Source: UMGS1370 sp963557065 (lineage in GTDB: Bacteria; Bacillota; Clostridia; Lachnospirales; Lachnospiraceae). From it: DNA of 64,000 nt. Numbering within the stretch: the stretch's first letter is position 1; each line of letters starts with the position of its first letter. The translations under genes and the position numbers were made by a program. This document shows, piece after piece, positions 1-8,693 of the stretch. The notes beneath the pieces were generated by a model. It did no database searches. It was not told where the DNA came from and saw only the letters and a list, made by a program, of their open reading frames with translations. The stretch is taken from the NCBI GenBank assembly GCA_963557065.1, contig CAUWCT010000003.1:30264-94263 (forward strand). Reading direction: 5' to 3'.

Positions 1-1
1 T

Positions 2-1261
2 GCAGGCGATGCAGCAGCGACCGAAGCGCCTGCAGACACAAAAGCAGAAGGAGAAACCGAGGCAGCTTCCGGAGAGAAGATTACCTTATCCATTACCACA
101 TGGGACTATGATTCTTCACCGCAGTTCTCTGCAATTGTAGATGCGTACATGGAACAGAATCCAAACGTTGAGATCAAGGTGATTGATACTTCTGCAGATG
201 AGTACAACAACTCTTTAGGAATCAGCTTATCCGCAGCTCAGCCAGACCCAGACGTTATCTTTGTAAAAGATATGGGTTCCATGCTTCAGATGGCTGACAA
301 GAACCAGTTAATGCCATTAGATGATTTTCTTAAAAATGACAGCGTAGATACTTCTGTTTACAACGGCGCATTCGAGCAGCTTCAGTACAACGGCGTTACC
401 TACGGTATGCCTTACAGAAACGACTGGTACGTACTGTACTACAACAAAGATTTATTTGATGCAGCAGGCGTTGAGTATCCGTCTAATGATATGACTTGGG
501 AAGAATATTATGACCTGGCAGCCAAGATGACCTCCGGCGAGGGCAGTTCCAAGGTATACGGTACTCATGACCATACCTGGCAGGCACTGGTTACCAACTG
601 GGCAGTACAGGATGGCACCCATACAGTAGTTGAGAAAGATTACAGCTTCTTAAAGCCTTGGTATGAAGATACATTAGCTCTTCAGGAAGGCGGATATATG
701 CAGGATTATGCAACTTTAAAGACTGCCAACATCCATTATTCTTCCGTATTTAAGAATCAGCAGTGCGCAATGATGCCAATGGGTACCTGGTTTATCGCAA
801 CCATGGAACAGTCCAGACAGCAAGGCGAGACCGACTTTAACTGGGGCGTTGCAAGAATTCCTCATTCTGCAGATACCGAGAGCGGATATACAGTAGGCGC
901 TCTGACTCCGGTTGCAGTCAGCGCATTTACCGATACTCCGGATGCAGCCTGGGATTTTGTAAAGTTTGCTTCTTCACCGGAAGCTGCTAACATTCTGGCA
1001 GAGAGCGGTGTATTTACTGGTATTCAGACAGAAGAATCCATTAACACTATCGCATCTAATGAATTCTTCCCAGAGGGTGAGAGCAACAAGGAAGCATTAA
1101 GCTATACTCATTACGTATTCGATCGTCCATTAGACCCGCAGATCGAGGAAGTAAGAACAGTATTAAACGAAGTACATGATATGATTATGATTGGTGAATA
1201 TACGGTTGATGAAGGTATTGAAGAGCTCAATACTCGTGTCGCAGAAATCAAAGGCTGGTAA
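2..1261 (+). CDS. Sugar ABC transporter solute-binding protein, 5' partial
   Basis: The frame is open from base 2, so the signal peptide and lipobox lie outside the window. An Ala/Glu/Thr-rich linker is followed by a mature domain beginning near KITLSITTWDYD. About 419 residues are visible, with the family 1 extracellular binding-protein pattern: a central YGMPYRNDWYVLYYNKDLFD block and a C-terminal alpha-helical lobe. By family knowledge it captures a sugar or oligosaccharide outside the membrane and passes it to the two permeases encoded next. A methionine at 149 is internal and is not the start. No ATPase gene is present, which is usual because a shared MsmX-type ATPase often serves such systems. 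The substrate cannot be read from sequence; the sulfatase downstream hints at a sulfated glycan. Confidence 0.93.
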   Translation, partial: AGDAAATEAPADTKAEGETEAASGEKITLSITTWDYDSSPQFSAIVDAYMEQNPNVEIKVIDTSADEYNNSLGISLSAAQPDPDVIFVKDMGSMLQMADKNQLMPLDDFLKNDSVDTSVYNGAFEQLQYNGVTYGMPYRNDWYVLYYNKDLFDAAGVEYPSNDMTWEEYYDLAAKMTSGEGSSKVYGTHDHTWQALVTNWAVQDGTHTVVEKDYSFLKPWYEDTLALQEGGYMQDYATLKTANIHYSSVFKNQQCAMMPMGTWFIATMEQSRQQGETDFNWGVARIPHSADTESGYTVGALTPVAVSAFTDTPDAAWDFVKFASSPEAANILAESGVFTGIQTEESINTIASNEFFPEGESNKEALSYTHYVFDRPLDPQIEEVRTVLNEVHDMIMIGEYTVDEGIEELNTRVAEIKGW

Positions 1262-1276
1262 TTAGAAACTACGAGA

Positions 1277-1314
1277 GCGCGCCGACAGTAAAAGCCTGAA
1301 GGCGCGCTTTTTTT
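1277..1314 (+). terminator. Intra-operon terminator/attenuator hairpin
   Basis: GCGCGCC (1277-1283) pairs with GGCGCGC (1301-1307) and is followed by seven T. Lying between binding-protein and permease genes, it probably limits read-through so the binding protein is made in excess. Confidence 0.85.
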
Positions 1315-1380
1315 ACGCAGCAGACCGGTGAAAATGCCGGAAAAGGGTTCAAACTACTGATTATAATAAGGAGGTAAGCT

Positions 1381-2298
1381 ATGAGTGAGAAAAAGGCCGG
1401 CGGCCTGACATCCCGTCAGAAACGCGCAATTCGGAATAATGTAGTAGGATATTCCTTTATTATTCCGAACTTAATCGGGTACTGCATCTTTGTGTTTATT
1501 CCGGTAATCTTTTCTTTTGTATTAAGCGTAATGAAGTGGGACGGCTCTCAGGCACCAATGGAGTTTGTGGGGTTGGCCAACTTTGCAGAGATTTTCGGAG
1601 ACAGAGTGTTCCGCAGTTCTTTTGTTCATACAGTTCAGTATGCACTTATGACGGTTCTGCCAACATTAATTCTGTCTCTGCTTTTAGCAGTATTATTAAA
1701 CAGCAAGATTAAGGGCGTGGCAGTGTTCCGTACCGCATTTTACTTCCCATATATTGCCTCCATCGTGGCAGTGGGAGCTGTATGGAATATGCTGTTCCAG
1801 CCTGAATTTGGTCCGGTAAATGAAATGCTAAAGTTTATCGGCGTGGACAATCCGCCTAAGTGGGTAGTCAGCAGAGACTGGGCTATGGTAGCAGTTTCCA
1901 TCGTTAGTATCTGGAAGTACATGGGATATTACATGATTGTTTATCTGGCAGCTTTACAGGGGATTTCCAGTTCCCTTTATGAAGCAGCCCAGATCGATGG
2001 CGCCAACGGCTGGCAGAGATTGTGGTACATTACCATTCCGATGCTGACCCCAACCACCTTCTTCGTACTGATTATGCTTACCATTCAGTGCTTTAAGGTA
2101 TTTGACCTGGTATACGTTATGACCGGCGGTGGTCCTGGAAACGCAACCAAGACACTGGTAAACTATATTTATGAAAAGGCATTTACCGGCTGGGAATTCG
2201 GTCCAGCAAGTGCAGCGGCTATTATTCTGTTCGCAGTTGTTCTGGTAATTACTTTAATCCAGTTCAGCGGTGAAAAGAAGTGGTCCAAAGATATGTAA
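1381..2298 (+). CDS. Sugar ABC transporter permease, MalF/UgpA type
   Basis: A 305-residue inner-membrane permease preceded by AAGGAGG with good spacing. It starts with a charged cytoplasmic tail, has about six hydrophobic segments, and carries the EAA loop (YEAAQIDGANG, near residue 200) that contacts the ATPase. It pairs with the second permease 15 bases downstream to form the heterodimeric channel of a CUT1 importer. Length and motif order are normal. Substrate is unassigned. Confidence 0.93.
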   Translation: MSEKKAGGLTSRQKRAIRNNVVGYSFIIPNLIGYCIFVFIPVIFSFVLSVMKWDGSQAPMEFVGLANFAEIFGDRVFRSSFVHTVQYALMTVLPTLILSLLLAVLLNSKIKGVAVFRTAFYFPYIASIVAVGAVWNMLFQPEFGPVNEMLKFIGVDNPPKWVVSRDWAMVAVSIVSIWKYMGYYMIVYLAALQGISSSLYEAAQIDGANGWQRLWYITIPMLTPTTFFVLIMLTIQCFKVFDLVYVMTGGGPGNATKTLVNYIYEKAFTGWEFGPASAAAIILFAVVLVITLIQFSGEKKWSKDM

Positions 2299-2313
2299 GG
2301 GGGAGGAATTGAG

Positions 2314-3141
2314 ATGGAAAAGAAACAAAAAGCAATCAAAGTTTTGTTATATGCCGTATTAATTGCCTTATCCCTGTTTATGCTGGTTCCATTTTACTGG
2401 ATGGTGATTTCTTCCTTAAAGCTTAACAAGGACGTATTCTCCATTCCAATGACATGGTGGCCGGAGTCCATGCACTGGGAAAACTACAAGGTTATCTGGA
2501 ATAAGATTCCGCTGTTAACCTTCTTTAAGAATACTGCAAAGCTGACCATCTGCACCACTCTGATTCAGCTTTGTACCAGCTGTTTTGCAGCATATGGCTT
2601 TACCAAATGTAAATTTAAAGGAAGAGATTTAATCTTCTTAATGTATGTTACCACAATTGCAGTACCGTGGCAGGTATACATGGTTCCCCAGTTTATCCTG
2701 GTATCTAAGATGGGATTAAACGATACCCATCTGGGACTGATTTTAATGCAGGCATTCTCCGCATTCGGCGTATTCCTGATTCGTCAGTTCTATATCAGCA
2801 TTCCGGATGAACTGTGCGAGGCTGCCCGTATCGACGGTCTGAATGAATACGGCATTTTCCGCCGCATTGTATTCCCGTTAGGTAAGCCGGCAATGGCAAC
2901 CTTAACCATCTTCACCTTTACCAACGTATGGAACGACTTTATGGGTCCGTTGATTTACTTAAAGACCAAGGAATTAAAGACCGTTCAGCTTGGTATCAGA
3001 ATGTTTATTTCTCAGTACGGTGCAGATTATGCCTGGATTATGGCAGCATCTGTATGCTCCCTGATTCCGGTAGTCATTGTATTCTTAAGCTGCCAGAAGT
3101 TCTTCGTAGAAGGCGTAGCAGCCAGTGGTATTAAAGGCTAA
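2314..3141 (+). CDS. Sugar ABC transporter permease, MalG/UgpE type
   Basis: A 275-residue second permease with ribosome site GGGGGAGG. It opens with the MalG-family pattern of an early membrane segment then PFYWMVISSLK, and has the EAA loop CEAARIDGLNEYG near residue 169. Several further hydrophobic helices follow. It is co-oriented and closely spaced with the first permease, so the three genes form one CUT1 transport operon. The operon ends at a clear terminator at 3154, leaving the sulfatase as a separate or read-through unit. Confidence 0.93.
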   Translation: MEKKQKAIKVLLYAVLIALSLFMLVPFYWMVISSLKLNKDVFSIPMTWWPESMHWENYKVIWNKIPLLTFFKNTAKLTICTTLIQLCTSCFAAYGFTKCKFKGRDLIFLMYVTTIAVPWQVYMVPQFILVSKMGLNDTHLGLILMQAFSAFGVFLIRQFYISIPDELCEAARIDGLNEYGIFRRIVFPLGKPAMATLTIFTFTNVWNDFMGPLIYLKTKELKTVQLGIRMFISQYGADYAWIMAASVCSLIPVVIVFLSCQKFFVEGVAASGIKG

Positions 3142-3153
3142 GTATAAAAATTG

Positions 3154-3185
3154 GCGGACCCGCTTTTCTGGCTGGGTCCGCTTTT
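3154..3185 (+). terminator. Rho-independent terminator after permease
   Basis: GCGGACCC (3154-3161) and GGGTCCGC (3174-3181) form the stem, followed by TTTT. Confidence 0.85.
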
Positions 3186-3204
3186 AGTGTAAAGGAGATA
3201 GGAA

Positions 3205-4632
3205 ATGTCAAAGAAACGACCTAATTTACTGTATGTATTTGCGGATCAGTGGAGAGCCCATGCAGTGGGCTATAAGAAAGAAGATCCGGTGGTTACCCCC
3301 TGGATGGATCGGTTTTGTGAAGAAAGTGTATGCTTTTCCAACACGTACAGCACCTTTCCATTGTGCACCCCCCACAGAGGTTCTTTAATGACCGGGAAGT
3401 ATCCGCTGTCCATTGGATTGTGGACCAACTGCAAAATCGGTCTGGAAGAAAAAATTATGTTAAAGCCCCAGGAAACCTGCATTGCCAATGTGCTGAAGGA
3501 AGAGGGCTATTCTACCGGTTATATCGGAAAATGGCACCTGGATGCTTCCGAGCAGAACTTTACTTCCCATCCAGAGTCTGGAGCCAAAGACTGGGATGCC
3601 TTTACTCCGCCGGGAGAGAGAAGACAGGGATTTGATTACTGGCTGTCTTATGGCGCCTGCGACAAGCATCTGGACCCCCATTACTGGCAGGACACGTCAG
3701 AGCAGATAAAACCAGGCAAGTGGTCTCCGGAATTTGAGACGGATAAAGCCTTAGAATATATGGAACACCACAAAGACGATGAAAATCCATTCGCTCTGTT
3801 TGTGTCCTGGAATCCGCCTCACCTTCCTTACGAGCTGGTTCCGGATGAATATTACGAGAAATTTAAAGACGCAGATGTGTGCTGGCGTCCAAACGTGCCA
3901 AAAGAGATGCGGACTCCGGAAATGGAAACCAAGGCCCGCCAGTATTTTGCAGCCGTTTACGGTCTGGACCTCCAGTTTGGACGTATTTACGAGTACCTGC
4001 GGGAAAATGGCCTGGAAGAAAACACCATCGTGGTACTGTCTGCCGATCATGGAGAGATGATGGGATCTCACAGCAAGATGAGCAAGAACATCTGGTATGA
4101 GGAGTCCATCCACATTCCGCTGATGATCCGTCAGAAAGACCGTCTGGTACCAGGAGAGTGCAGGGATATGTTTGCAAGCCCTGATCATATGCCGACGCTT
4201 TTGGAGCTTTTAGGCGCTCCGGTTCCGGACACCTGTGAAGGCTACAGCCATGGAAACTGGATTCTGAACCATCCGGCACAGCCCCATACTGTTTATGCGC
4301 CGGATCCAGAAGCGCCTCAGGATATGTTTTTGTGTTCTTATCCAGGCGGCGCCGATATGGTTGCAGAGTTTTCTAAAAGAGGCCTGACCCATAAAGCCTA
4401 CGGATGGAGAGGAATTAAGGCAGACGGATACACCTATGTGTGCTATAATGGATACGAGCCAGGGGAAGCACCCCATGAGTGGCTCTATGACTGCAAAGCG
4501 GATTATTACGAAATGAGTCCGAAAGAGATTGCTCCTGACTGTCAGGACGAACAAATCCTTCATTTCCGTAAGCGCCTGAGAGAATATCTGGATAAAATCG
4601 GCGATCCGTTTTTGTTTCCGGTATTAAAGTAA
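3205..4632 (+). CDS. Type I sulfatase (alkaline phosphatase superfamily)
   Basis: A 475-residue cytoplasmic-looking sulfatase with no signal peptide. The formylglycine signature C-x-P-x-R is present as CTPHRG from residue 54, preceded by the FADQWRAHAVGY metal-site region and followed by GKWHLD and the late ADHGEMMGSHSKMSK motif that supplies metal ligands. The conserved cysteine would need oxidation by an anaerobic sulfatase-maturating enzyme encoded elsewhere. It sits 20 bases after the transporter terminator, suggesting the imported sugar carries a sulfate ester (mucin or glycosaminoglycan fragments). That substrate idea is inference from context. Confidence 0.92.
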   Translation: MSKKRPNLLYVFADQWRAHAVGYKKEDPVVTPWMDRFCEESVCFSNTYSTFPLCTPHRGSLMTGKYPLSIGLWTNCKIGLEEKIMLKPQETCIANVLKEEGYSTGYIGKWHLDASEQNFTSHPESGAKDWDAFTPPGERRQGFDYWLSYGACDKHLDPHYWQDTSEQIKPGKWSPEFETDKALEYMEHHKDDENPFALFVSWNPPHLPYELVPDEYYEKFKDADVCWRPNVPKEMRTPEMETKARQYFAAVYGLDLQFGRIYEYLRENGLEENTIVVLSADHGEMMGSHSKMSKNIWYEESIHIPLMIRQKDRLVPGECRDMFASPDHMPTLLELLGAPVPDTCEGYSHGNWILNHPAQPHTVYAPDPEAPQDMFLCSYPGGADMVAEFSKRGLTHKAYGWRGIKADGYTYVCYNGYEPGEAPHEWLYDCKADYYEMSPKEIAPDCQDEQILHFRKRLREYLDKIGDPFLFPVLK

Positions 4633-4653
4633 AGCTTTCACAAGGAGGACAAG

Positions 4654-5121
4654 ATGATGAACATGGATGCGTTATTTGAAAAAGTAGGAAGAACCATTGC
4701 GGTTACAGGAGAGGAAGCGGCAAAAAAGGCCAGGGAAGTAACCGAAAACGTCCAGCTCCGCGCTCAGATTGGAACGGAAAAAGGCCGTCTGAAAGAACTG
4801 TATGCAGCTCTTGGAAAATGGTATTTTGAAACTTCTAAGGGAAAACGGGCAGAAAAAGAAAACCATCCGGAAGAAGAGCTGATTCGCGGCATTGAGATCC
4901 TGCTGGTGCGGATTGAAAAGCTGGAAGAAAAACTGGGTCCTTCGGAAGAAACCATCACTTGTCCTTTCTGCGGCGCAAAGGCAGAAAAGGAAGCGGCCTT
5001 TTGCAGTAAATGCGGAGCAAAAATCAAAAAAGAAGAAGCGTCTCCGGCCACAGACACACTTTGGCTGGAAACGCCCCTGAAACAAGGTTCGTCAGAAGAA
5101 ACGATGTTTGAAGAGCCGTAA
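4654..5121 (+). CDS. Coiled-coil protein with C-terminal zinc ribbon
   Basis: A 155-residue protein of unknown function with ribosome site AAGGAGG. Residues 1-105 are charged and helical, consistent with a coiled coil. Near residue 108 begins a zinc ribbon with CPFCG and CSKCG, followed by a Lys/Glu-rich tail. Such short zinc-ribbon proteins are common in Lachnospiraceae, often without assigned function. Its end faces the end of the membrane protein on the other strand with only two bases between. Confidence 0.75.
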   Translation: MMNMDALFEKVGRTIAVTGEEAAKKAREVTENVQLRAQIGTEKGRLKELYAALGKWYFETSKGKRAEKENHPEEELIRGIEILLVRIEKLEEKLGPSEETITCPFCGAKAEKEAAFCSKCGAKIKKEEASPATDTLWLETPLKQGSSEETMFEEP

Positions 5122-5123
5122 TT

Positions 5124-5633
5124 TTATCCAAACAGTACGCCTAACACGCCATAGGACAAAACGGACATAATCACAGTAGCGATTAAAATGCCCAGGCAGA
5201 TGGCAGGGAAGGATTTGCGGATTTTCATGTGGAGAAGGGAAGCGATGAGGGCGCCGGTCCATGCGCCGGTGCCTGGAAGAGGGATTCCCACAAACAGCAC
5301 CAGTCCCCAGAACTCATATTTTTCAATCTGATCCTTTCTGCTCATAGCCTTGTTTTTCAGCCACAGGGCTACAGGGCGGAACAGGGAGACTTTTTCCATC
5401 CATTCCAACACCTTGTTGATTAACAGCAGGATAAACGGGATGGGGAGAATGTTTCCCAGGATACATAAAGGAATGGCGGTGAGAATGGGAACATTTAAAA
5501 GTGCCGGCGATGCTGCCAGAAGGCCGCCTCTCAGTTCCAGAATCGGAACCATGGAAATAATAAAGATAATTACCTCTTCTGCCATCAGTCCGGATAGATT
5601 GGATGTGAACCACTGTACAATAGAATCAACCAT
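5124..5633 (-). CDS. Small multi-drug export protein family membrane protein (COG2426)
   Basis: A 169-residue integral membrane protein. The ELRGG motif in the first third and the later IPLPGTGAWTG block match the family called small multi-drug export protein (PF06695/COG2426), whose true substrate is poorly known. About four to five hydrophobic segments are visible. The ribosome site on the minus strand is AGAGGA. It is convergent with the zinc-ribbon gene. Confidence 0.8.
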   Translation of the reverse strand: MVDSIVQWFTSNLSGLMAEEVIIFIISMVPILELRGGLLAASPALLNVPILTAIPLCILGNILPIPFILLLINKVLEWMEKVSLFRPVALWLKNKAMSRKDQIEKYEFWGLVLFVGIPLPGTGAWTGALIASLLHMKIRKSFPAICLGILIATVIMSVLSYGVLGVLFG

Positions 5634-5729
5634 AAATAAAAAATCCTCTTTCTAAAAAATAGTCCTTTCTATCATACATGGAAATGGTGGGAAATTCAAC
5701 TGAAAATGTGAAAAATAGTGTCAGGAAAA

Positions 5730-5791
5730 GTAACAGTTCAGCCATGCATCTTCTTGGCCGCCCTCCTGCGGTTTTGCAGGACAGGGCGGCC
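5730..5791. repeat. Partial copy of chromosomal palindromic repeat
   Basis: Begins with GTAACAGTTCAGCCATG, the same 17 bases that form the terminal repeat of the element at 6940-7090, then continues into a strong GC-rich hairpin with arms GGCCGCCCT (5756) and AGGGCGGCC. The other terminal repeat is absent. It lies just beyond the stop codon of the DUF362 gene and may also act as its 3' end. Confidence 0.6.
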
Positions 5792-5799
5792 GGCGTGGT

Positions 5800-6906
5800 T
5801 TAAATCTCAATTAAATTGTATTCTTTGCTTCCCAGTCCCAGTTTTACTGCATGGTTGATGCAACTTTCCCAGTTGGTTTCCGGATGGGTATCAGTAAAGT
5901 GATCGTGATGGCAGTGCTCCTGTTCTGCCAGGATACTTCCTGCCATAACCGGCTGGCGGTTAACCGCGTCCGCGCAGGCCATATCCAGAGCTACCGGGTC
6001 GAAAGAAGCAAACATGCCGATATTTGGAACGATAGGCACATCGTTTTCAGAATGGCAGTCGCAGTTAGGAGAAACGTCAACGACCAGGCTGATATGGAAG
6101 TTTGGACGATCTTTTAAAACGGCCAGAGAATACTCGGCAATCTTGCAGTTTAAGATATCATTTGCTTCATCATAGTCCGGAGAAACGGCGTCAGTGGGAC
6201 AGGCACCGATACAGCGTCCGCAGCCAACACATTTGTTGTGATCAATAGAAGCTTTTCGGTTTTCGATGGTAATGGCGCTGTGAGCGCAGTTCTTTTTGCA
6301 CATGCCGCAGCCGATACACACATCCTGCTCTACATGGGGTTTTCCGGCGCTGTGCATCTCCATTTTTCCGGCTCTGGAACCGCCGCCCATGCCGATGTTC
6401 TTTAATGCGCCGCCAAATCCTGTGGACTCATGGCCTTTAAAATGAGTTAAAGAAATAACAATATCCGCATCCATTAAGGCGCGGCCGATTTTGGCTTCTT
6501 TGACGTACTGACCCTCAACAGGCACCAGGGTTTCGTCAGTTCCTTTTAAACCGTCGGCGATGATCACGTGACATCCGGTCGTAAATGGATTGTATCCATT
6601 TCCATAAGCTGCATCCAGATGATCCAGGGCATTTTTGCGGAATCCCACATATAAGGTATTGCAGTCTGTCAAAAAGGCCCGTCCGCCCTGGGATTTGATT
6701 AAATCTACCAGCACTTTGGAGTAGTTGGGACGAAGATAAGCCAGGTTTCCCGGTTCTCCAAAATGGATTTTGATTGCTGTAAACTTGTTGTGAAAATCAA
6801 TCTGGTCCAGCATTCCGGCTTTTTTGACCAGACGTTCCAGCTTTTGGAGCAGATTTTCGTTTAAAGTTGTTCTCATGTTTGTAAAATAAACGTTCGATGG
6901 TGCCAT
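5800..6906 (-). CDS. DUF362 domain protein with two 4Fe-4S clusters
   Basis: 368 residues from an ATG at 6906 that follows AAGGAGG; an upstream in-frame start lacks a ribosome site. The N-terminal 190 residues match DUF362 (IKIHFGEPGN, HFKGHESTGFGGALKNIGMG). Two CxxCxxCxxxC ferredoxin motifs follow (CIGCGMCKKNC and CVGCGRCIGAC, roughly residues 195-235), so the protein should bind two 4Fe-4S clusters. Role is unknown; proteins of this type are linked to electron transfer or metal-centre assembly in anaerobes. It stands alone, with repeats on both sides. Confidence 0.88.
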   Translation of the reverse strand: MAPSNVYFTNMRTTLNENLLQKLERLVKKAGMLDQIDFHNKFTAIKIHFGEPGNLAYLRPNYSKVLVDLIKSQGGRAFLTDCNTLYVGFRKNALDHLDAAYGNGYNPFTTGCHVIIADGLKGTDETLVPVEGQYVKEAKIGRALMDADIVISLTHFKGHESTGFGGALKNIGMGGGSRAGKMEMHSAGKPHVEQDVCIGCGMCKKNCAHSAITIENRKASIDHNKCVGCGRCIGACPTDAVSPDYDEANDILNCKIAEYSLAVLKDRPNFHISLVVDVSPNCDCHSENDVPIVPNIGMFASFDPVALDMACADAVNRQPVMAGSILAEQEHCHHDHFTDTHPETNWESCINHAVKLGLGSKEYNLIEI

Positions 6907-6939
6907 AAGATCCTCCTTGCTTATTATAAAACTGAAATA

Positions 6940-7090
6940 GTAACAGTTCAGCCATGTATCTTCTTGCCCGCCTGTAGCGGACAAGAAGCGTCTGGCGTAC
7001 GCCCTATGAAGATTCAGACAGGAAAACCCTTATGAAAACAAGCTTTCAACACTTTTTCCTGCCTGAATCTTCGCATGGCTGAACTGTTAC
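6940..7090. mobile_element. MITE-like palindromic element, 151 bp
   Basis: Perfect 17-base terminal inverted repeats: GTAACAGTTCAGCCATG at 6940-6956 and CATGGCTGAACTGTTAC at 7074-7090. Inside, GAAGATTCAGACAGG and CCTGCCTGAATCTTC make a second inverted pair. No coding potential. Partial copies occur at 5730 and 17287, so it is a dispersed repeat, either a MITE or a REP/BIME-like palindrome. Confidence 0.7.
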
Positions 7091-7248
7091 CTGAAATGAT
7101 TATAGCCTAAGTTTTTAGTATTTTCAATATGGGATTTTTGTGGTACACTGTTGCTGAATGCGGCAAACACAGGTACCGGGAAACTGCCTTTGGCAGCGAT
7201 TCCGGATGGTTTGGCAGCATAAAAAGAGACAATCAGGAGGAGAAAGCG

Positions 7249-8529
7249 ATGGAGAAGAAACAGTCCTTAGATACGATTTGCATTCAGGGCGGATGGAACC
7301 CTAAAAATGGAGAGTCAAGAGTGCTTCCTATTTATCAGAGCACTACTTTTAAATATGAAAGCAGTGAGCAGATGGGCCGTTTGTTTGATTTGGAAGAAGA
7401 CGGTTATTTTTATACCCGTCTGGCCAATCCGACCAATGATGCGGTAGCAGAAAAAATCTGTCAGTTGGAGGGCGGTGTGGCAGCCATGCTGACTTCTTCC
7501 GGGCAGGCGGCAAACTTTTACGCAGTGTTTAATATCTGCTCGGCCGGCGATCATGTAATCAGTGCAGCAACTATTTACGGAGGAACGTCCAATCTGTTTA
7601 CGGTAACCATGAAGAAAATGGGAATCGAGGTGACTCTGGTAGATCCGGACGCACCGGAAGAGGAACTGGAACAGGCATTCCGTCCGAATACCAGGGCTGT
7701 ATTTGGAGAAACTATTGCCAATCCGGCGCTGGTTGTGTTAGATATTGAGAAGTTTGCCAGACTTGCTCATAAGCATGGGGTTCCTCTCATTGTGGACAAT
7801 ACCTTTGCAACGCCTATTAACTGCCGGCCATTTGAGTGGGGAGCTGATATTGTAACGCATTCTACCACCAAGTACATGGACGGACACGCTATGTGTGTAG
7901 GCGGCTGTATTGTGGACAGCGGAAATTTTGACTGGAATGCTCATGCAGAAAAATTCCCGGGACTTACTACGCCAGACGATTCTTATCATGGGGTTATTTA
8001 TACAGAACGTTTTGGAAAGAAGGCGTACATCACAAAGGCAACTGCCCAGATTATGAGAGATTTGGGATCGATTCAGTCTCCCCAGAACGCGTTTTTACTG
8101 AATGTAGGATTAGAAACTCTTCATCTTCGGGTTCCCCGTCACTGCGAGAATGCACGTAAGATCGCTTCCTATTTACAGAGCAGAGAAGACGTGGCATGGG
8201 TAAACTATCCGGGATTAGAGGGGGACAAGTACCATGAACTGGCAGAAAAATACCTTCCCAACGGCTCCTGTGGCGTCATTTCCTTTGGATTAAAGAGTGG
8301 AAGACAGGGCGCCCAGGTATTTATGGATAAGTTAAAGCTGGCGGCCATTGTCACCCATGTGGCGGATGCCAGAACCTGCGTGCTTCATCCGGCCAGCCAT
8401 ACCCACAGACAGTTAAATGATGAGCAGTTAATAGAGGCGGGAGTGGATCCGTCCTTAATCCGTTTAAGCGTTGGTATTGAAAATGCAGAGGATATTATTG
8501 AGGATATCCGGCAGGCATTAGAAGAATAA
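7249..8529 (+). CDS. metY: O-acetylhomoserine sulfhydrylase (aminocarboxypropyltransferase)
   Basis: 426 residues from the ATG at 7249, which follows AGGAGGAG; longer in-frame forms would run through repeat-derived sequence. It is a PLP enzyme of the Cys/Met metabolism family. The PLP lysine is in HSTTKYMDGH (near residue 208), with ETIANPALVVLDIE and the family start SLDTICIQGGW also visible. It makes homocysteine from O-acetylhomoserine and sulfide in the cytoplasm. No T-box or SAM riboswitch was recognised upstream; the MITE at 6940-7090 occupies that space. Confidence 0.9.
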   Translation: MEKKQSLDTICIQGGWNPKNGESRVLPIYQSTTFKYESSEQMGRLFDLEEDGYFYTRLANPTNDAVAEKICQLEGGVAAMLTSSGQAANFYAVFNICSAGDHVISAATIYGGTSNLFTVTMKKMGIEVTLVDPDAPEEELEQAFRPNTRAVFGETIANPALVVLDIEKFARLAHKHGVPLIVDNTFATPINCRPFEWGADIVTHSTTKYMDGHAMCVGGCIVDSGNFDWNAHAEKFPGLTTPDDSYHGVIYTERFGKKAYITKATAQIMRDLGSIQSPQNAFLLNVGLETLHLRVPRHCENARKIASYLQSREDVAWVNYPGLEGDKYHELAEKYLPNGSCGVISFGLKSGRQGAQVFMDKLKLAAIVTHVADARTCVLHPASHTHRQLNDEQLIEAGVDPSLIRLSVGIENAEDIIEDIRQALEE

Positions 8530-8575
8530 AAGGGGCTGGAATTGTTTATTATAAAACAACAGGACGACAGGATAT

Positions 8576-8640
8576 TTTACACAGATTTTACATAAGACAC
8601 GAAAAGACTTTACAAAACTTTGGTAGAGTAAATGTATAGT
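8576..8640 (+). promoter_or_regulatory. Pho box-like repeats and promoter
   Basis: TTTACA occurs at 8576, 8587 and 8609, with a degenerate unit at 8598, giving exact 11-bp phasing. A -10-like TATAGT is at 8635-8640. Direct repeats with 11-bp spacing are typical of PhoB/PhoP binding. The unit downstream encodes a phosphate transporter and a two-component pair, so autoregulation under phosphate limitation is likely. Confidence 0.65.
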
Positions 8641-8693
8641 GGCAGAGAACGTCTACGCTTTGCCACAATACATGGGAAAAAACGGAGGAAAGT

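Noticed and set aside
7091..7248. SAM or T-box riboswitch before metY
   Set aside because: No T-box sequence, anticodon-like specifier or SAM-aptamer stems were seen; the space is short and mostly follows a repeat.
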